Made by a program: the position numbers and the translations under genes
From: Mycolicibacterium porcinum
GTDB lineage: Bacteria; Actinomycetota; Actinomycetes; Mycobacteriales; Mycobacteriaceae
Assembly: GCA_002086835.1 (NCBI GenBank)
Contig: MVIG01000023.1
Span: 1-64,000, forward strand
Direction of reading: 5' to 3'
Length of the DNA stretch: 64,000 nt
The notes under the pieces: model-generated
Seen by the model: the letters and a program-made list of their open reading frames with translations, nothing else
The model's database searches: none
What the model was told of the DNA's origin: nothing
Part shown: positions 35,977 through 46,976 of the stretch, piece after piece
Layout: each line of letters opens with the position of its first letter
Position numbering within the stretch: position 1 is the first letter of the stretch

Positions 35977-36951
35977 ATGCCAGCCATCACCGCAGACACC
36001 TTGACCCTGCCCCGTATCGCGGCAGCTCAGGCGTCGGATACCGAACGCCCGGTCCGCTCCATCACGACCGGCCCGCGTGGATACGAAGGCGAGGGATTCC
36101 CCGTCGTGCGCGCGTTCGGCGGAGTCAGCGCCGCAGACCTCGACCCGTTCGTCCACATGGATCAGATGGGTGAGGTGGAGTACCAGCCCGGCGAACCGCG
36201 GGGCACCGATTGGCACCCGCACCGCGGGTTCGAGACCGTCACTTACATGATCGACGGCCGTTTCGCGCACCAGGATTCCCATGGTGGCGGCGGTCTCATC
36301 ACCGACGGTGCCACCCAGTGGATGACCGCCGGGTCCGGCATCCTGCACATCGAGACCCCGCCGGCCGAACTGGTCGAGAGCGGCGGCACCTTCCACGGCA
36401 TCCAGCTGTGGGTGAACCTGCCCAAGAAGGACAAGTTCGCGACGCCGCGCTACCAGGCCATCGAGGGTCCCGACGCCAAGCTGCTGTCCTCTCAGGACGG
36501 TGGCGCTCTGGTCCGGATCATCGCCGGCGAGATCGACGGTGCGCAGGGCCCGGGCGCGACGCACACCCCGATCACCATGGCGCACGCCACGATCGAACCG
36601 GGCGCGCAGCTCAACCTGCCGTGGAACCGGGACTTCAACGCACTGGTGTACGTCCTGAGCGGACGCGGCAGTGTCGGCCCGGTCGGCCACCCGATCCACC
36701 AGGGCCAGCTCGCAGTGCTGGGCCCCGGTGACCGGATCACGGTCTCAGCCGAGGGAACTCAGGACTCGAACCGGCCCGCGATGGAGGTTCTGCTGCTGGG
36801 CGGCAAGCCGATCCGGGAACCGGTGTTCCACTACGGCCCCTTCGTGATGAACTCGAAGTCCGAGCTCATCCAGGCGCTGGAGGACTACCAGGCGGGCAAG
36901 TTCGGCCAGATCCCGCCGAATGCGCTGATGCCGCACCGGCCCCTGAGCTGA
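35977..36951 (+). CDS. Pirin-family cupin protein
   Basis: A 324-aa bicupin with the pirin metal site in HPHRGFETVTYMIDG (near 72-86). It ends with the pirin C-terminal cupin. Bacterial pirins are iron-binding proteins, some with quercetinase activity; the substrate here is unknown. It has a strong GGAGGTAGGAG site and is convergent with the FUSC gene (5-nt gap). Confidence 0.9.
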   Translation: MPAITADTLTLPRIAAAQASDTERPVRSITTGPRGYEGEGFPVVRAFGGVSAADLDPFVHMDQMGEVEYQPGEPRGTDWHPHRGFETVTYMIDGRFAHQDSHGGGGLITDGATQWMTAGSGILHIETPPAELVESGGTFHGIQLWVNLPKKDKFATPRYQAIEGPDAKLLSSQDGGALVRIIAGEIDGAQGPGATHTPITMAHATIEPGAQLNLPWNRDFNALVYVLSGRGSVGPVGHPIHQGQLAVLGPGDRITVSAEGTQDSNRPAMEVLLLGGKPIREPVFHYGPFVMNSKSELIQALEDYQAGKFGQIPPNALMPHRPLS

Positions 36952-36956
36952 CCGGC

Positions 36957-39113
36957 CTAACCCACCGACTCGGCGGGCTGCGGGTACAACAACTCCAGCT
37001 CGCCGAGATGCGCTGCAGCCGTCACCAACGGCAGTGCCGCCGAAACGGCAAGTTCCGTTCCGGCGGCTTCGGCGCGCAACGACACCACGAAACTCTCGCC
37101 GATCGGCACCAGTACCGCCGTCGCGTCGGATCCGGTGAGCCGCGCGCATATGGCCGCGGCGTGTTCCTCGATCACTTCCCGGGTGCTGGGATATACGCCG
37201 AGCGGCGGGGGCACGACATCGGCGATCAGCTCCGCCGCGGCGCGCACCCGGTTGGCCCGGTTGGCCGCGCGCACCACCGGGGCGCGTTGGTCGGATGGTC
37301 CGCCGTTCTCCGAAAGATATTGGCGGACAGCATCGTCGAGAGTGCGAGAGGCCGAAAGTGCGTCGTGGCTCAGTGCGATGACGCGATCGGTGGCCTGTTC
37401 GGAGGCGCCGCGGGTGACGCGCAGTACGGCCGACTTGAGGAACTCGGCTCCCATCAGCCGGGCCTGATCGATCGCCTTCGACACCGACGCCGTCGCACCC
37501 CGCGGCCACAACAGCAGCGACACCACGATCCCGACCACCGCGCCGACCACGACGTCCTCGACCCGGACCAGTCCCACCCGCCAGCCGGTCGGCACGATCA
37601 GGTTGAAGTTGATCAGCACCATCATGGTGAAGGCGGCCTGCCCGGCGATGAACGAGCCGACTTCCGGCACATAGGCGGATCCGAATGCCACGAGCGGCAA
37701 CAGAATCCACAACACGACGGGGTCGACCCCGACGAACTCGATGAGCACCGCACCCAGTACGAATCCGATCGCGGTGCCTGCCACCGCCCGCAGCACTCGC
37801 GTCCCGGTGGTGAGCGCGCTGCTGCGCAGTACCGACATGGCACCGAGCACCACCCAGAATCCGTGCTGGACCGGGAACACGTGCGTGACGGCCACCGCCA
37901 CGGCTAATCCCAGTCCGGTGCGCAGGCTGTTGCGCAATACCACCGCCCGAGTAGCCACCAGACCTTTGGCGATGGCCGCGACCGCGACGGCCTCGGGCAT
38001 CACCCAGTCGGCGGCGCCGGTCTCGGGCAGCCGCCTGCCCAGCACCCGGGCCCATACCGGGCGGGCGTCGGCCAGCGCGGCATTACCGATCACCCGTCCG
38101 GTGACCGCGATGGTGGCCGAGATGGTGCGCCGAACCAGCAGGCCGCGGCCGAGCTCGACGGCGTCCGCGTCGTCGGCGGTACCCAGGATCCGGGTGATGT
38201 CGTCGCGGTAGCTGCCCTGGGCCACGGTGCGCTGCTCGGCCAGTGCCGCACGCAGATCGGCTCCGCGCGCGGCCCGTTCGGCCCGATCGTGGATGCGCAG
38301 CAGCGCGGCGCTGTCGCGCAGCACCCGCACCGCGGGATCGCGCATCGCGCCGAGCAGTTCCCCGGTGTCGTCGGTGACCTGGTCGCAGATCCAGCCGAGG
38401 TCGTCGACGACCCGCACCAACGCCCGGCTGCCGGCACTGAGTGCGACGGGACGGTAGTCGGCACCCAGGAAGCTCTCGTACAACTTGTTCATCGCGCGGG
38501 TGACGTCGCGGGCCGACGCCTGGCCCTCGAGCCGGTCGGCCAGCAGCCGGCACACCCGCGCCGAGTAGCGGCGCAGCTCGTCGTGGTGTTTGGGTCGGAA
38601 CAGGAAAAGCGCGGCAGGCACGCAGATCACGAGCGCGATCAGCCAGCCCAGCAGACGGTCGGGGATCGGGCCGACCGGCGTGCACAGCGGCAGCACGAAC
38701 AGCAGCAGCGTGGCCCGTTGCCCGGCGGCGACGACCTCGCTGAGCACCCCGGAGAACGACACCACCACGCCGACAACGAACATTGCCGCGACGCTCCACC
38801 ACAGATACGGGGCCAGCAGCGTGCCCAGCACGATCAATATGGCGCCGTTGACGGCCAGGCCGCCGTACGCGACGGCCCGGGCCGGCCGGTTGCCGGGGAA
38901 ATCCGCGGTGATGAGCAGGGAGACCGCACCAAAGATCGCGAACAGCGGGGTCTGGGAGTCGCCGCCGACGGCGAAGCCGATGGCAGCGGCGATCGGTAGG
39001 ACGATGCCGGCCCGCAAGGCGCGACGCAGCGCGTCGTATTCGGGGTCCCTGGCGCGCAACGAGTCACGCAGGCGGTCAGCTGCCCGGCGCCACATCTCAG
39101 CCGGGGTCAGCAT
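36957..39113 (-). CDS. FUSC-family membrane protein
   Basis: A 718-aa protein with two bundles of membrane helices (about 30-165 and 360-500), each followed by a cytosolic helical region: the FUSC / YccS-AaeB layout. Relatives are linked to aromatic acid or drug efflux; no substrate can be named. ATG 39113 is taken as the start because the open frame further upstream overlaps the TetR gene in another frame. It lies 11 nt downstream of that TetR gene, so they are probably one operon and the regulator may control this exporter. Confidence 0.85.
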   Translation of the reverse strand: MLTPAEMWRRAADRLRDSLRARDPEYDALRRALRAGIVLPIAAAIGFAVGGDSQTPLFAIFGAVSLLITADFPGNRPARAVAYGGLAVNGAILIVLGTLLAPYLWWSVAAMFVVGVVVSFSGVLSEVVAAGQRATLLLFVLPLCTPVGPIPDRLLGWLIALVICVPAALFLFRPKHHDELRRYSARVCRLLADRLEGQASARDVTRAMNKLYESFLGADYRPVALSAGSRALVRVVDDLGWICDQVTDDTGELLGAMRDPAVRVLRDSAALLRIHDRAERAARGADLRAALAEQRTVAQGSYRDDITRILGTADDADAVELGRGLLVRRTISATIAVTGRVIGNAALADARPVWARVLGRRLPETGAADWVMPEAVAVAAIAKGLVATRAVVLRNSLRTGLGLAVAVAVTHVFPVQHGFWVVLGAMSVLRSSALTTGTRVLRAVAGTAIGFVLGAVLIEFVGVDPVVLWILLPLVAFGSAYVPEVGSFIAGQAAFTMMVLINFNLIVPTGWRVGLVRVEDVVVGAVVGIVVSLLLWPRGATASVSKAIDQARLMGAEFLKSAVLRVTRGASEQATDRVIALSHDALSASRTLDDAVRQYLSENGGPSDQRAPVVRAANRANRVRAAAELIADVVPPPLGVYPSTREVIEEHAAAICARLTGSDATAVLVPIGESFVVSLRAEAAGTELAVSAALPLVTAAAHLGELELLYPQPAESVG

Positions 39114-39124
39114 GATCGCCGATG

Positions 39125-39700
39125 TTAGACCGGTTGATCCGTTCCGGCGGCCGGAGTGAAGCTGCCCGATTCCAGCGCGTCGCGCATCTGGGTGGTGATC
39201 CACCGCAGGGTGTCGACGTCGCGCGGCAGTGTGCTCTGTTCGAAACCGACGATCAGGTACACGCCCCAGGCCGCGAAGTACCTGGCATTGCGGTCGTCGC
39301 CGATGAGCTCGAGCGCGGACTCGTAGAGGATGTCGAAGCGCAGCTGATCGACGACGGCCTGCACTTCGTACACGTCGGTATCGAGCGAGCTCCACACCCG
39401 GATCGCCGCCTCGGCGCCGTAGGGCAGGTCCAGGGTCTCGCCGATCAGGGTCTCGATGCGGTGGTGCGGGTCGTGATCGGCGCGGACCGCCTCGACCACC
39501 CGCAAGGTGCGTGCTTCACGCCAGTGCGCGATCAGCTCCCTTGTGTAAGACGCCCAGTTGGGGAAGTAGTGGTAGAACGACCCGGTCGTCACGCCGAGCC
39601 GGTTGCATACCTCCGCAAGTTTGAGCCCGCCGTACCCGCGATCGGACAACACGTCCAGACCGGTTTCGAAGTACGCCTCCCGCGAAACACCCCCCGCCAT
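39125..39700 (-). CDS. TetR-family regulator
   Basis: A 191-aa TetR-type protein with the N-terminal helix-turn-helix (EVCNRLGVTTGSFYHYFPNW, about 31-50). ATG 39700 is preferred to an in-frame ATG at 39772, which would add 24 basic residues before the normal TetR start. It is upstream of, and probably cotranscribed with, the FUSC exporter gene, and divergent from another TetR gene at 39779. Confidence 0.85.
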   Translation of the reverse strand: MAGGVSREAYFETGLDVLSDRGYGGLKLAEVCNRLGVTTGSFYHYFPNWASYTRELIAHWREARTLRVVEAVRADHDPHHRIETLIGETLDLPYGAEAAIRVWSSLDTDVYEVQAVVDQLRFDILYESALELIGDDRNARYFAAWGVYLIVGFEQSTLPRDVDTLRWITTQMRDALESGSFTPAAGTDQPV

Positions 39701-39778
39701 GAGGCACCACGGTAGTCGTCGCCGAATTTTGGGCGTGGTGGGGCTTTGCTGGTCAGGCTGTATATAACGCACACAAAC

Positions 39779-40459
39779 ATGACGGAATCAGGGCTCTCAG
39801 GTGACGTGTGGCACAATTTGACTGTGGCCCACACAGCGAGCCGAGGTCCGGGACGGCCTCCTGCAGCAAAGGCAGCGGAGACTCGTGAACGCATCGTGCG
39901 TGCTGCCCGTGAAGTTTTTAGCGAACTTGGCTACGACGCAGCTACGTTTCAAGCGATCGCTATCCGCGCCGATCTCACGCGCCCGGCAATCAACCATTAT
40001 TTCAGCAGCAAACGGGTTTTATATCGCGATGTGGTCGAGCAGACCAATGCGAAGGTGATCGCCGCGGGCATTTCGAAAGCGCGGGAAGCCACGACCCTGC
40101 TGAATCGGATATCGGCGTTCTTCGCCGCGGCGATGGATGCTGAATCCACCGACCGGTCTGCGGCGGCGTTCCTGGTGACTTCAGTGCTTGAAGCGCAACG
40201 ACATCCCGAACTGATCTCCGAGGAGCACGACGCCCTGCGGAGCTCGCGGGAGTTCGTCAAGTGGGCGGTCGACGAGGCCATCCAGCGCGGCGAGCTCAGC
40301 ACCGACACCGACATCCCGGCCATCGTGGAGATGCTGGTCGCGGTGATGTGGGGGATGGGCTTTTACGCCGGTTACGTGGGGCATCGTGACGATGTGGCTG
40401 TCATCGTGGACAAGTTCGAACTCTTGATGGCGAACAAGCTCTGGCAGCTGCGCGACTGA
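39779..40459 (+). CDS. TetR-family regulator
   Basis: A 226-aa TetR-type protein with a standard helix-turn-helix (FQAIAIRADLTRPAINHYFS, about 60-79) and a C-terminal ligand domain. The true start is uncertain: ATG 39779 is used, but the conserved part begins near the GTG at about 39824 (VAHTASRGPGRPP). TATATAAC at 39761-39768 may be its -10 region. It may control the methyltransferases that follow after 72 nt. Confidence 0.8.
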   Translation: MTESGLSGDVWHNLTVAHTASRGPGRPPAAKAAETRERIVRAAREVFSELGYDAATFQAIAIRADLTRPAINHYFSSKRVLYRDVVEQTNAKVIAAGISKAREATTLLNRISAFFAAAMDAESTDRSAAAFLVTSVLEAQRHPELISEEHDALRSSREFVKWAVDEAIQRGELSTDTDIPAIVEMLVAVMWGMGFYAGYVGHRDDVAVIVDKFELLMANKLWQLRD

Positions 40460-40531
40460 CGCGTCGGCGCCGTGAGGTGCCCCACATCACCGTATAGCTT
40501 GGCTAACTTCTTCGGTAGCATTGCTTGGCAA

Positions 40532-42423
<1,892 letters not shown>

Positions 42424-42438
42424 GCCCTACCCGGACAT

Positions 42439-42480
42439 AAACGTAAGGGGCGCCCCGATTGCGGGGCGCCCCTTACGTTT
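42439..42480. terminator. Strong bidirectional terminator
   Basis: A perfect 18-bp stem (AAACGTAAGGGGCGCCCC and its complement) with a 6-nt loop, flanked by an A-run on the left and TTT on the right. It sits between convergent genes (methyltransferase and the small secreted protein at 42492) and can serve both. Confidence 0.93.
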
Positions 42481-42491
42481 TCTCTCGCCGG

Positions 42492-42689
42492 TCAGCGGTT
42501 CGACATCGCGTTGGTGCGATTTACGTTGGTGTGCTTGACGGTGGTGTCGACCTGGGGAACGGTCGCCTTCTGATGCATCTGGTGCACCCAGAGGTGGTGG
42601 TCGACTCCGGCCGATGCGGGCGCGGACAGGCCCACGAGGGCGGTGGCCACTCCGCTGACGAGCAATGCGGGAACTCCGAACTTCTTCAT
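42492..42689 (-). CDS. Small secreted protein, paralogue 1
   Basis: A 65-aa protein with a clear Sec signal peptide (MKK, hydrophobic core, cleavage after APASA at 27). It leaves a 38-residue mature peptide rich in His and Thr (VDHHLWVHQ, VPQVDTTV). Its ribosome site is AGAAGGA. The family is not recognised. The gene at 42837 is a paralogue. Confidence 0.8.
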   Translation of the reverse strand: MKKFGVPALLVSGVATALVGLSAPASAGVDHHLWVHQMHQKATVPQVDTTVKHTNVNRTNAMSNR

Positions 42690-42836
42690 TGATTATCTAT
42701 CCTTCTAACGAAACACTCCGTCTAGGTCAACCGATTGACCTGGATGTTTAGTCCCATAAAACGACCCTGGGTGCGGTGATGGTGGTCACTGCACCCGTTC
42801 CGGGGTATCCGCGCTTGCCTGCCGGTGGCCGGCGTT

Positions 42837-43004
42837 TCAGTGGCTCTGGTGCACAGTGGTGTCGACGTGCGGCACGGTCACGTGCGGGCCGATCTGATTC
42901 AGCCAATCGTGATGGGACACATCGGCCGAAGCCGGCCCGGCCAACCCGAGGACTGCAGTAGCGAGCGCGCTGGCGATGACGGCGGTGAAACCTAACTTCT
43001 TCAT
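42837..43004 (-). CDS. Small secreted protein, paralogue 2
   Basis: A 55-aa protein with a signal peptide nearly identical in form to that at 42492 (cleavage after GPASA at 27) and a 28-residue mature peptide sharing VSHHDWL and VPHVDTTVH. ATG 43004 is used because it gives the signal peptide directly and follows AGAGGGATAGAAGA. The short, His-rich mature peptides could bind metal, but this is a guess. The 147-nt gap to paralogue 1 shows no terminator. Confidence 0.8.
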   Translation of the reverse strand: MKKLGFTAVIASALATAVLGLAGPASADVSHHDWLNQIGPHVTVPHVDTTVHQSH

Positions 43005-43194
43005 TCTTCTATCCCTCTTCAGTATCGCTTTCTTGATTGGTTCAACTAAAGCGATACTGGAATGATTCCAAATTAAACGCCCGGAAGCCGTGATGGTGCT
43101 CACTCGCCGACCCGGTGCGCCGACCCCGAGGCAGCCGCCGTATACAGGAGGGGAGCTGAGCCGTTTCGCGGCCCGTTATCGAGGAGGAATCCCC

Positions 43195-44058
43195 ATGCCA
43201 GGAGTGCAGGATCGCGTTGTCGTCGTCACCGGAGCCGGTGGAGGTCTGGGCCGGGAATACGCCCTGACGCTGGCCCGTGAGGGCGCCAGCGTCGTCGTCA
43301 ACGACCTGGGCGGCGCCCGTGACGGCACCGGCGCCGGCCACAACATGGCCGATGAGGTCGTCAACGAGATCAAGGCCGCAGGCGGGCGCGCGGTTGCCAA
43401 CTACGACAGCGTCGCCGAGCCCGAGGGTGCCGAGAACATCATCAAGACCGCGATCGACGAGTTCGGCAAGGTCGACGGCGTGGTGTCGAACGCGGGCATC
43501 CTGCGTGACGGCACCTTCCACAAGATGACGTTCGAGCAGTGGGATGCGGTGCTCAAGGTGCACCTCTACGGCGGCTACAACGTCATCCGCGCCGCCTGGC
43601 CGCACTTCCGCGAGCAGAGCTTCGGCCGCGTCGTCGTCGCCACCTCCACCAGCGGCCTGTTCGGCAACTTCGGTCAGGCCAACTACGGTGCCGCCAAGCT
43701 CGGCCTGGTCGGTCTGATCAACACGCTGGCCCAGGAAGGCGCCAAGTACAACATCAAGACCAACGCGGTCGCCCCGATCGCGGCAACCCGCATGACCCAG
43801 GACATCCTGCCGCCCGAGGTGTTCGAGAAGCTCACCCCCGAGTACGTCGCCCCGGTCGTGGCCTACCTGATGACCGAGGAACTGCCCGACACCGACTCGG
43901 TGTTCATCGTCGGCGGCGGCAAGGTGCAGCGCACCGCGCTGTTCCAGAACGACGGCATCACCTTCAGCGAAGTGCCCTCCGTCGACGACATCGCCGCCAA
44001 GTGGGGCGAGATCACCGATCTGTCCGCTGCCCAGCAGGCCAGCTTCAAGCTGGGCTAG
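43195..44058 (+). CDS. Short-chain dehydrogenase/reductase
   Basis: A 287-aa SDR with TGAGGGLG (12-19, NAD(P) binding), NAG at 99-101 and the catalytic S151/Y164/K168 set (NYGAAK). It matches the 17-beta-HSD4 / peroxisomal multifunctional-like SDR that I recall as Rv0148. GAGGAGGAA precedes ATG 43195. It is followed after 5 nt by a quinone oxidoreductase, as Rv0148-Rv0149 are, so the pair is conserved. The substrate is probably a 3-hydroxyacyl-CoA or steroid. Confidence 0.92.
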   Translation: MPGVQDRVVVVTGAGGGLGREYALTLAREGASVVVNDLGGARDGTGAGHNMADEVVNEIKAAGGRAVANYDSVAEPEGAENIIKTAIDEFGKVDGVVSNAGILRDGTFHKMTFEQWDAVLKVHLYGGYNVIRAAWPHFREQSFGRVVVATSTSGLFGNFGQANYGAAKLGLVGLINTLAQEGAKYNIKTNAVAPIAATRMTQDILPPEVFEKLTPEYVAPVVAYLMTEELPDTDSVFIVGGGKVQRTALFQNDGITFSEVPSVDDIAAKWGEITDLSAAQQASFKLG

Positions 44059-44063
44059 AACTG

Positions 44064-45029
44064 GTGAAAGCGCTTGTAGCGCAGGCACTTACCGGTACAG
44101 CCGGGCTGGCGTACGTCGACGTCGACGACCCCGTGTCCTCCGACATGGTGGTCATCGACGTCGGCGCCGCCGGCGTCTGCTTCCCCGATCTGCTGTTGCT
44201 GCGCGGCGAATACCAGCTGCGGCTGGAACCGCCGTTCACGCCCGGCATGGAGGTGGCCGGAACGGTGCGTTCGGCACCCGAGGGATCGGGATTCACGCCG
44301 GGCCAGCGGGTGTCCGCGATGACCATGCTGGGCGGGTACGCCGAGCAGGTGATGGCCCTGCCTGCCAACGTGATTCCCACCGCGGACGGTCTCGACGACG
44401 GCCAGGCGGCGTCACTGCTCGGCAATTACTACACGATGCAGTTCGCGCTGGCCCGCCGCGGTGGACTGGTGGCCGGGGAGACCGTCCTGGTTCTCGGTTC
44501 GGCCGGTGGCATCGGCGTCGCGTCGATCCAGTTGGCCAAAGCCATGGGCGCCAAGGTGATTGCCATGGTGCACCGGTCCGGCGCCGAGGAGTTCGTCTCG
44601 TCAGTCGGGGCCGACGTGGTGCTGCCGCTGGCCGACGGCTGGCGCGAGGCGGTCATGGACGCCACGGGCGGTCAGGGCGTCGATCTGGTTGTGGACCCGA
44701 TCGGCGGCGAAGCCTTCGATGACGCGATCCGGGTGATGGCTCCCGAAGGCCGGCTGCTGGTCATCGGATTCGCCGCGGGCGCCGGGATCCCGACGGTCAA
44801 GGTGAACCGGCTGCTGCTGCGCAACGTCAGCGTGGTCGGCGTCGGTTGGGGCGAGTTCGTGCGGCGTCACCCGGCGGCCCAGGCACAGGTCGGGGCTGAA
44901 CTGAACAAGTTGGTGGCCGGTGGGCTGCGCCCGCCGGCGCCGGTGCGGTTCCCGCTGTCGGATGGGGCGGCCGCACTCGACGCACTGGCCAGTGGGCAGG
45001 TGCGGGGAAAGCTCGTCCTGGAGCCGTGA
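44064..45029 (+). CDS. NADPH:quinone oxidoreductase, zinc-free MDR type
   Basis: A 321-aa medium-chain reductase with the nucleotide motif LGSAGGIGVASIQLAKAMG and GYAEQV, similar to Rv0149. It lacks the zinc-binding Cys/His set of alcohol dehydrogenases, as quinone reductases do. GTG 44064, 5 nt after the SDR stop, is chosen because it gives the family N-terminus. It is cotranscribed with the SDR gene. Confidence 0.9.
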   Translation: MKALVAQALTGTAGLAYVDVDDPVSSDMVVIDVGAAGVCFPDLLLLRGEYQLRLEPPFTPGMEVAGTVRSAPEGSGFTPGQRVSAMTMLGGYAEQVMALPANVIPTADGLDDGQAASLLGNYYTMQFALARRGGLVAGETVLVLGSAGGIGVASIQLAKAMGAKVIAMVHRSGAEEFVSSVGADVVLPLADGWREAVMDATGGQGVDLVVDPIGGEAFDDAIRVMAPEGRLLVIGFAAGAGIPTVKVNRLLLRNVSVVGVGWGEFVRRHPAAQAQVGAELNKLVAGGLRPPAPVRFPLSDGAAALDALASGQVRGKLVLEP

Positions 45030-45063
45030 TGAGCGCTTGCGCGAAGAACATCGAGGGGTAGCG

Positions 45064-45759
45064 ATGAAAGCCCTGGCCTTCGATGTGTTCGGGACCGTCG
45101 TCGACTGGCGGTCCAGCATCATCGGTGAGCTGCAAGCCTTCGGCAAAAGCCGCGGGCTGCAACGGGATTGGCCAGCCTTCGCCGACAATTGGCGGGCCGG
45201 CTATGCCCCGGCGATGGACCGGGTGCGCCGCGGTGAGCTGCCGTGGACCAGGATCGACGATCTGCATCGCGCGATCCTGGTCGACCTGCTCGACGCCGCG
45301 GACATCCGGGCCGGGGACTCCGACATCGACCACCTCAACCGAGCGTGGCACCGGCTGGATCCGTGGCCGGACTCGGTGGTCGGACTGACCAGGCTCAAGC
45401 AGCGCTATGTCATCACGACATTGTCGAACGGCAATGTCTCGCTGCTGACCAACATGGCCAAACATGCGGGGCTGCCATGGGACTGCGTGATCTCAGCCGA
45501 ATTGTTCCGGCACTACAAGCCCGACCCGGAGGCATATCTGGGTTGCGCCGAGCTGCTCGACATCGCTCCCGCGCAGCTGACACTGGTAGCGGCCCATCCC
45601 TCGGACCTGCGGGCCGCCCGCGCGGCCGGACTGGGCACGGCGTACGTGGCCCGGCCCTTGGAGTACGGGCCGGATCGCGCCCCGCATAACGTCGCGTCCG
45701 ACGACTTCGACATCGTCGCGACCGATTTTGTCGACCTCGCCGACCAGCTCGGTGCGTAG
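45064..45759 (+). CDS. HAD-family haloacid dehalogenase, type II
   Basis: A 231-aa HAD hydrolase with nucleophile Asp7 in FDVFGTVVDW, motif II TLSNG, motif III Lys in HYKPDPEAY, and VAAHPSDLRAARAAGL at the end, typical of (S)-2-haloacid dehalogenases. The true substrate may differ. It has a GAGGGG site and follows the oxidoreductase by 34 nt. Its TAG stop lies inside a putative -10 box of the next gene. Confidence 0.9.
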   Translation: MKALAFDVFGTVVDWRSSIIGELQAFGKSRGLQRDWPAFADNWRAGYAPAMDRVRRGELPWTRIDDLHRAILVDLLDAADIRAGDSDIDHLNRAWHRLDPWPDSVVGLTRLKQRYVITTLSNGNVSLLTNMAKHAGLPWDCVISAELFRHYKPDPEAYLGCAELLDIAPAQLTLVAAHPSDLRAARAAGLGTAYVARPLEYGPDRAPHNVASDDFDIVATDFVDLADQLGA

Positions 45760-45768
45760 CGTAGAGGT

Positions 45769-46491
45769 GTGGACACCGCATCGAGTGGAGCACTGCGCAA
45801 GGCACTTGATCTCCTGATCGATCCGCCGGCCGAGCCGGATGTCGGCAAGGGATATCTCGATCTCTTGGGCGAAGGCAGTGACGCCCCCAAGAACGCGGGA
45901 TTCATCCAGAAGGTGTGGGCGTCACCGGTGGGGTCGATGCTCTACGACAACGCCCAGGCCCTGGGCCGCAAGCTGATGACGGCATGGCAGGAGCCCACCG
46001 AATGGCTGAACGTCCCGCCGGGCGGCCTCGCGCTCGACGTCGGCAGTGGGCCGGGCAACGTGACTGCGGCGCTGGCCCGGTCGGCGGGCCTGGACGGATT
46101 CGCGTTCGGCGTGGACATCTCCGAGCCGATGCTGGCCCGCGCGGTCGAGGCCGAAGCGAGCCGGCAGGTCGGATTCGTGCGCGCCGACGCCCAGAAACTC
46201 CCGTTCCGAGACGGCGTCTTCGACGCGGTGGTATCGATTGCGGCGGTGCAGTTGATTCCCGATGCCGAGGCCGCGTTGGCGGAGATGGTGCGGGTGCTGC
46301 GGCCCGGCGGCCGGATCGCGATCATGGTGCCCACCGCGACGACCCGCGGACCGGCGAAGCTGTTGTCGAAGGGCGGCGCGCGGTTCTTCTCCGAAGATGA
46401 GCTCGGCGACCGCTTCGAAGGGCTGGGGTTGCAGCGGGTGCGGTCCAAGACCATGGGCACCATGCAGTGGGTGCGTGGGCAGAAACCGTGA
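45769..46491 (+). CDS. Class I SAM-dependent methyltransferase
   Basis: A 240-aa methyltransferase with motif I LALDVGSGPGNVTAAL and FGVDISEPMLARA, and the post-motif block VSIAAVQLIPDAEAALAEM. It resembles UbiE/Methyltransf_11 proteins; the acceptor is unknown. Start GTG 45769: TAGCGT (45757-45762) ends 6 nt before it, so a leaderless transcript is possible besides read-through. It overlaps the next gene by 4 nt (GTGA). Confidence 0.88.
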   Translation: MDTASSGALRKALDLLIDPPAEPDVGKGYLDLLGEGSDAPKNAGFIQKVWASPVGSMLYDNAQALGRKLMTAWQEPTEWLNVPPGGLALDVGSGPGNVTAALARSAGLDGFAFGVDISEPMLARAVEAEASRQVGFVRADAQKLPFRDGVFDAVVSIAAVQLIPDAEAALAEMVRVLRPGGRIAIMVPTATTRGPAKLLSKGGARFFSEDELGDRFEGLGLQRVRSKTMGTMQWVRGQKP

Positions 46492-46976
46492 GCACACTTG
46501 GGGTAGTTCTCGTCGCATTGGTGATCGCGCTGGGGTTGGTCGGCATCGTGCTGCCCGTCCTGCCCGGCGGCGGTTTTCTGGTCTTCGCCGCGATCGCGGT
46601 GTGGGCGATCGTCGAGCACACCACCGTCGCGTGGGTCACGCTCGGTGTCGCGGCGGTGTTCTTCGTGACCGCTGAGGTGATCAAGTACGTGTGGCCGGTC
46701 CGGCGCATGCGGGCGGCCGAAGTGGGGATCTGGAGCCTGGTCGCCGGCGGTGCGCTCGGCCTCATCGGCTTCTTCGTCATCCCGGTGATCGGCTTGGTGA
46801 TCGGTTTCGTGGCCGGTGTGTACCTGGCGGAGTTGGCCGTGCGTCGCGATTACCGGCGGGCCTGGACGTCAACAGTGCACGCGCTCAAGGGCGTTGCGCT
46901 GTCGGTCGGTGTCGAACTGACGGGTGCGCTGCTGGCGACCGTCGCCTGGGTGACCGGCCTGGTGATCTCATCGTGA
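46488..46976 (+). CDS. DUF456 membrane protein
   Basis: A 162-aa hydrophobic protein with about four membrane helices and the DUF456 Gly-rich hairpins (GIVLPVLPGGGF; GFFVIPVIGLVIGFVAGVYLAE). The function of the family is unknown. GTG 46488 overlaps the upstream stop, and its stop overlaps the next start, so it lies in a tightly coupled three-gene run. Confidence 0.85.
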   Translation: MSTLGVVLVALVIALGLVGIVLPVLPGGGFLVFAAIAVWAIVEHTTVAWVTLGVAAVFFVTAEVIKYVWPVRRMRAAEVGIWSLVAGGALGLIGFFVIPVIGLVIGFVAGVYLAELAVRRDYRRAWTSTVHALKGVALSVGVELTGALLATVAWVTGLVISS

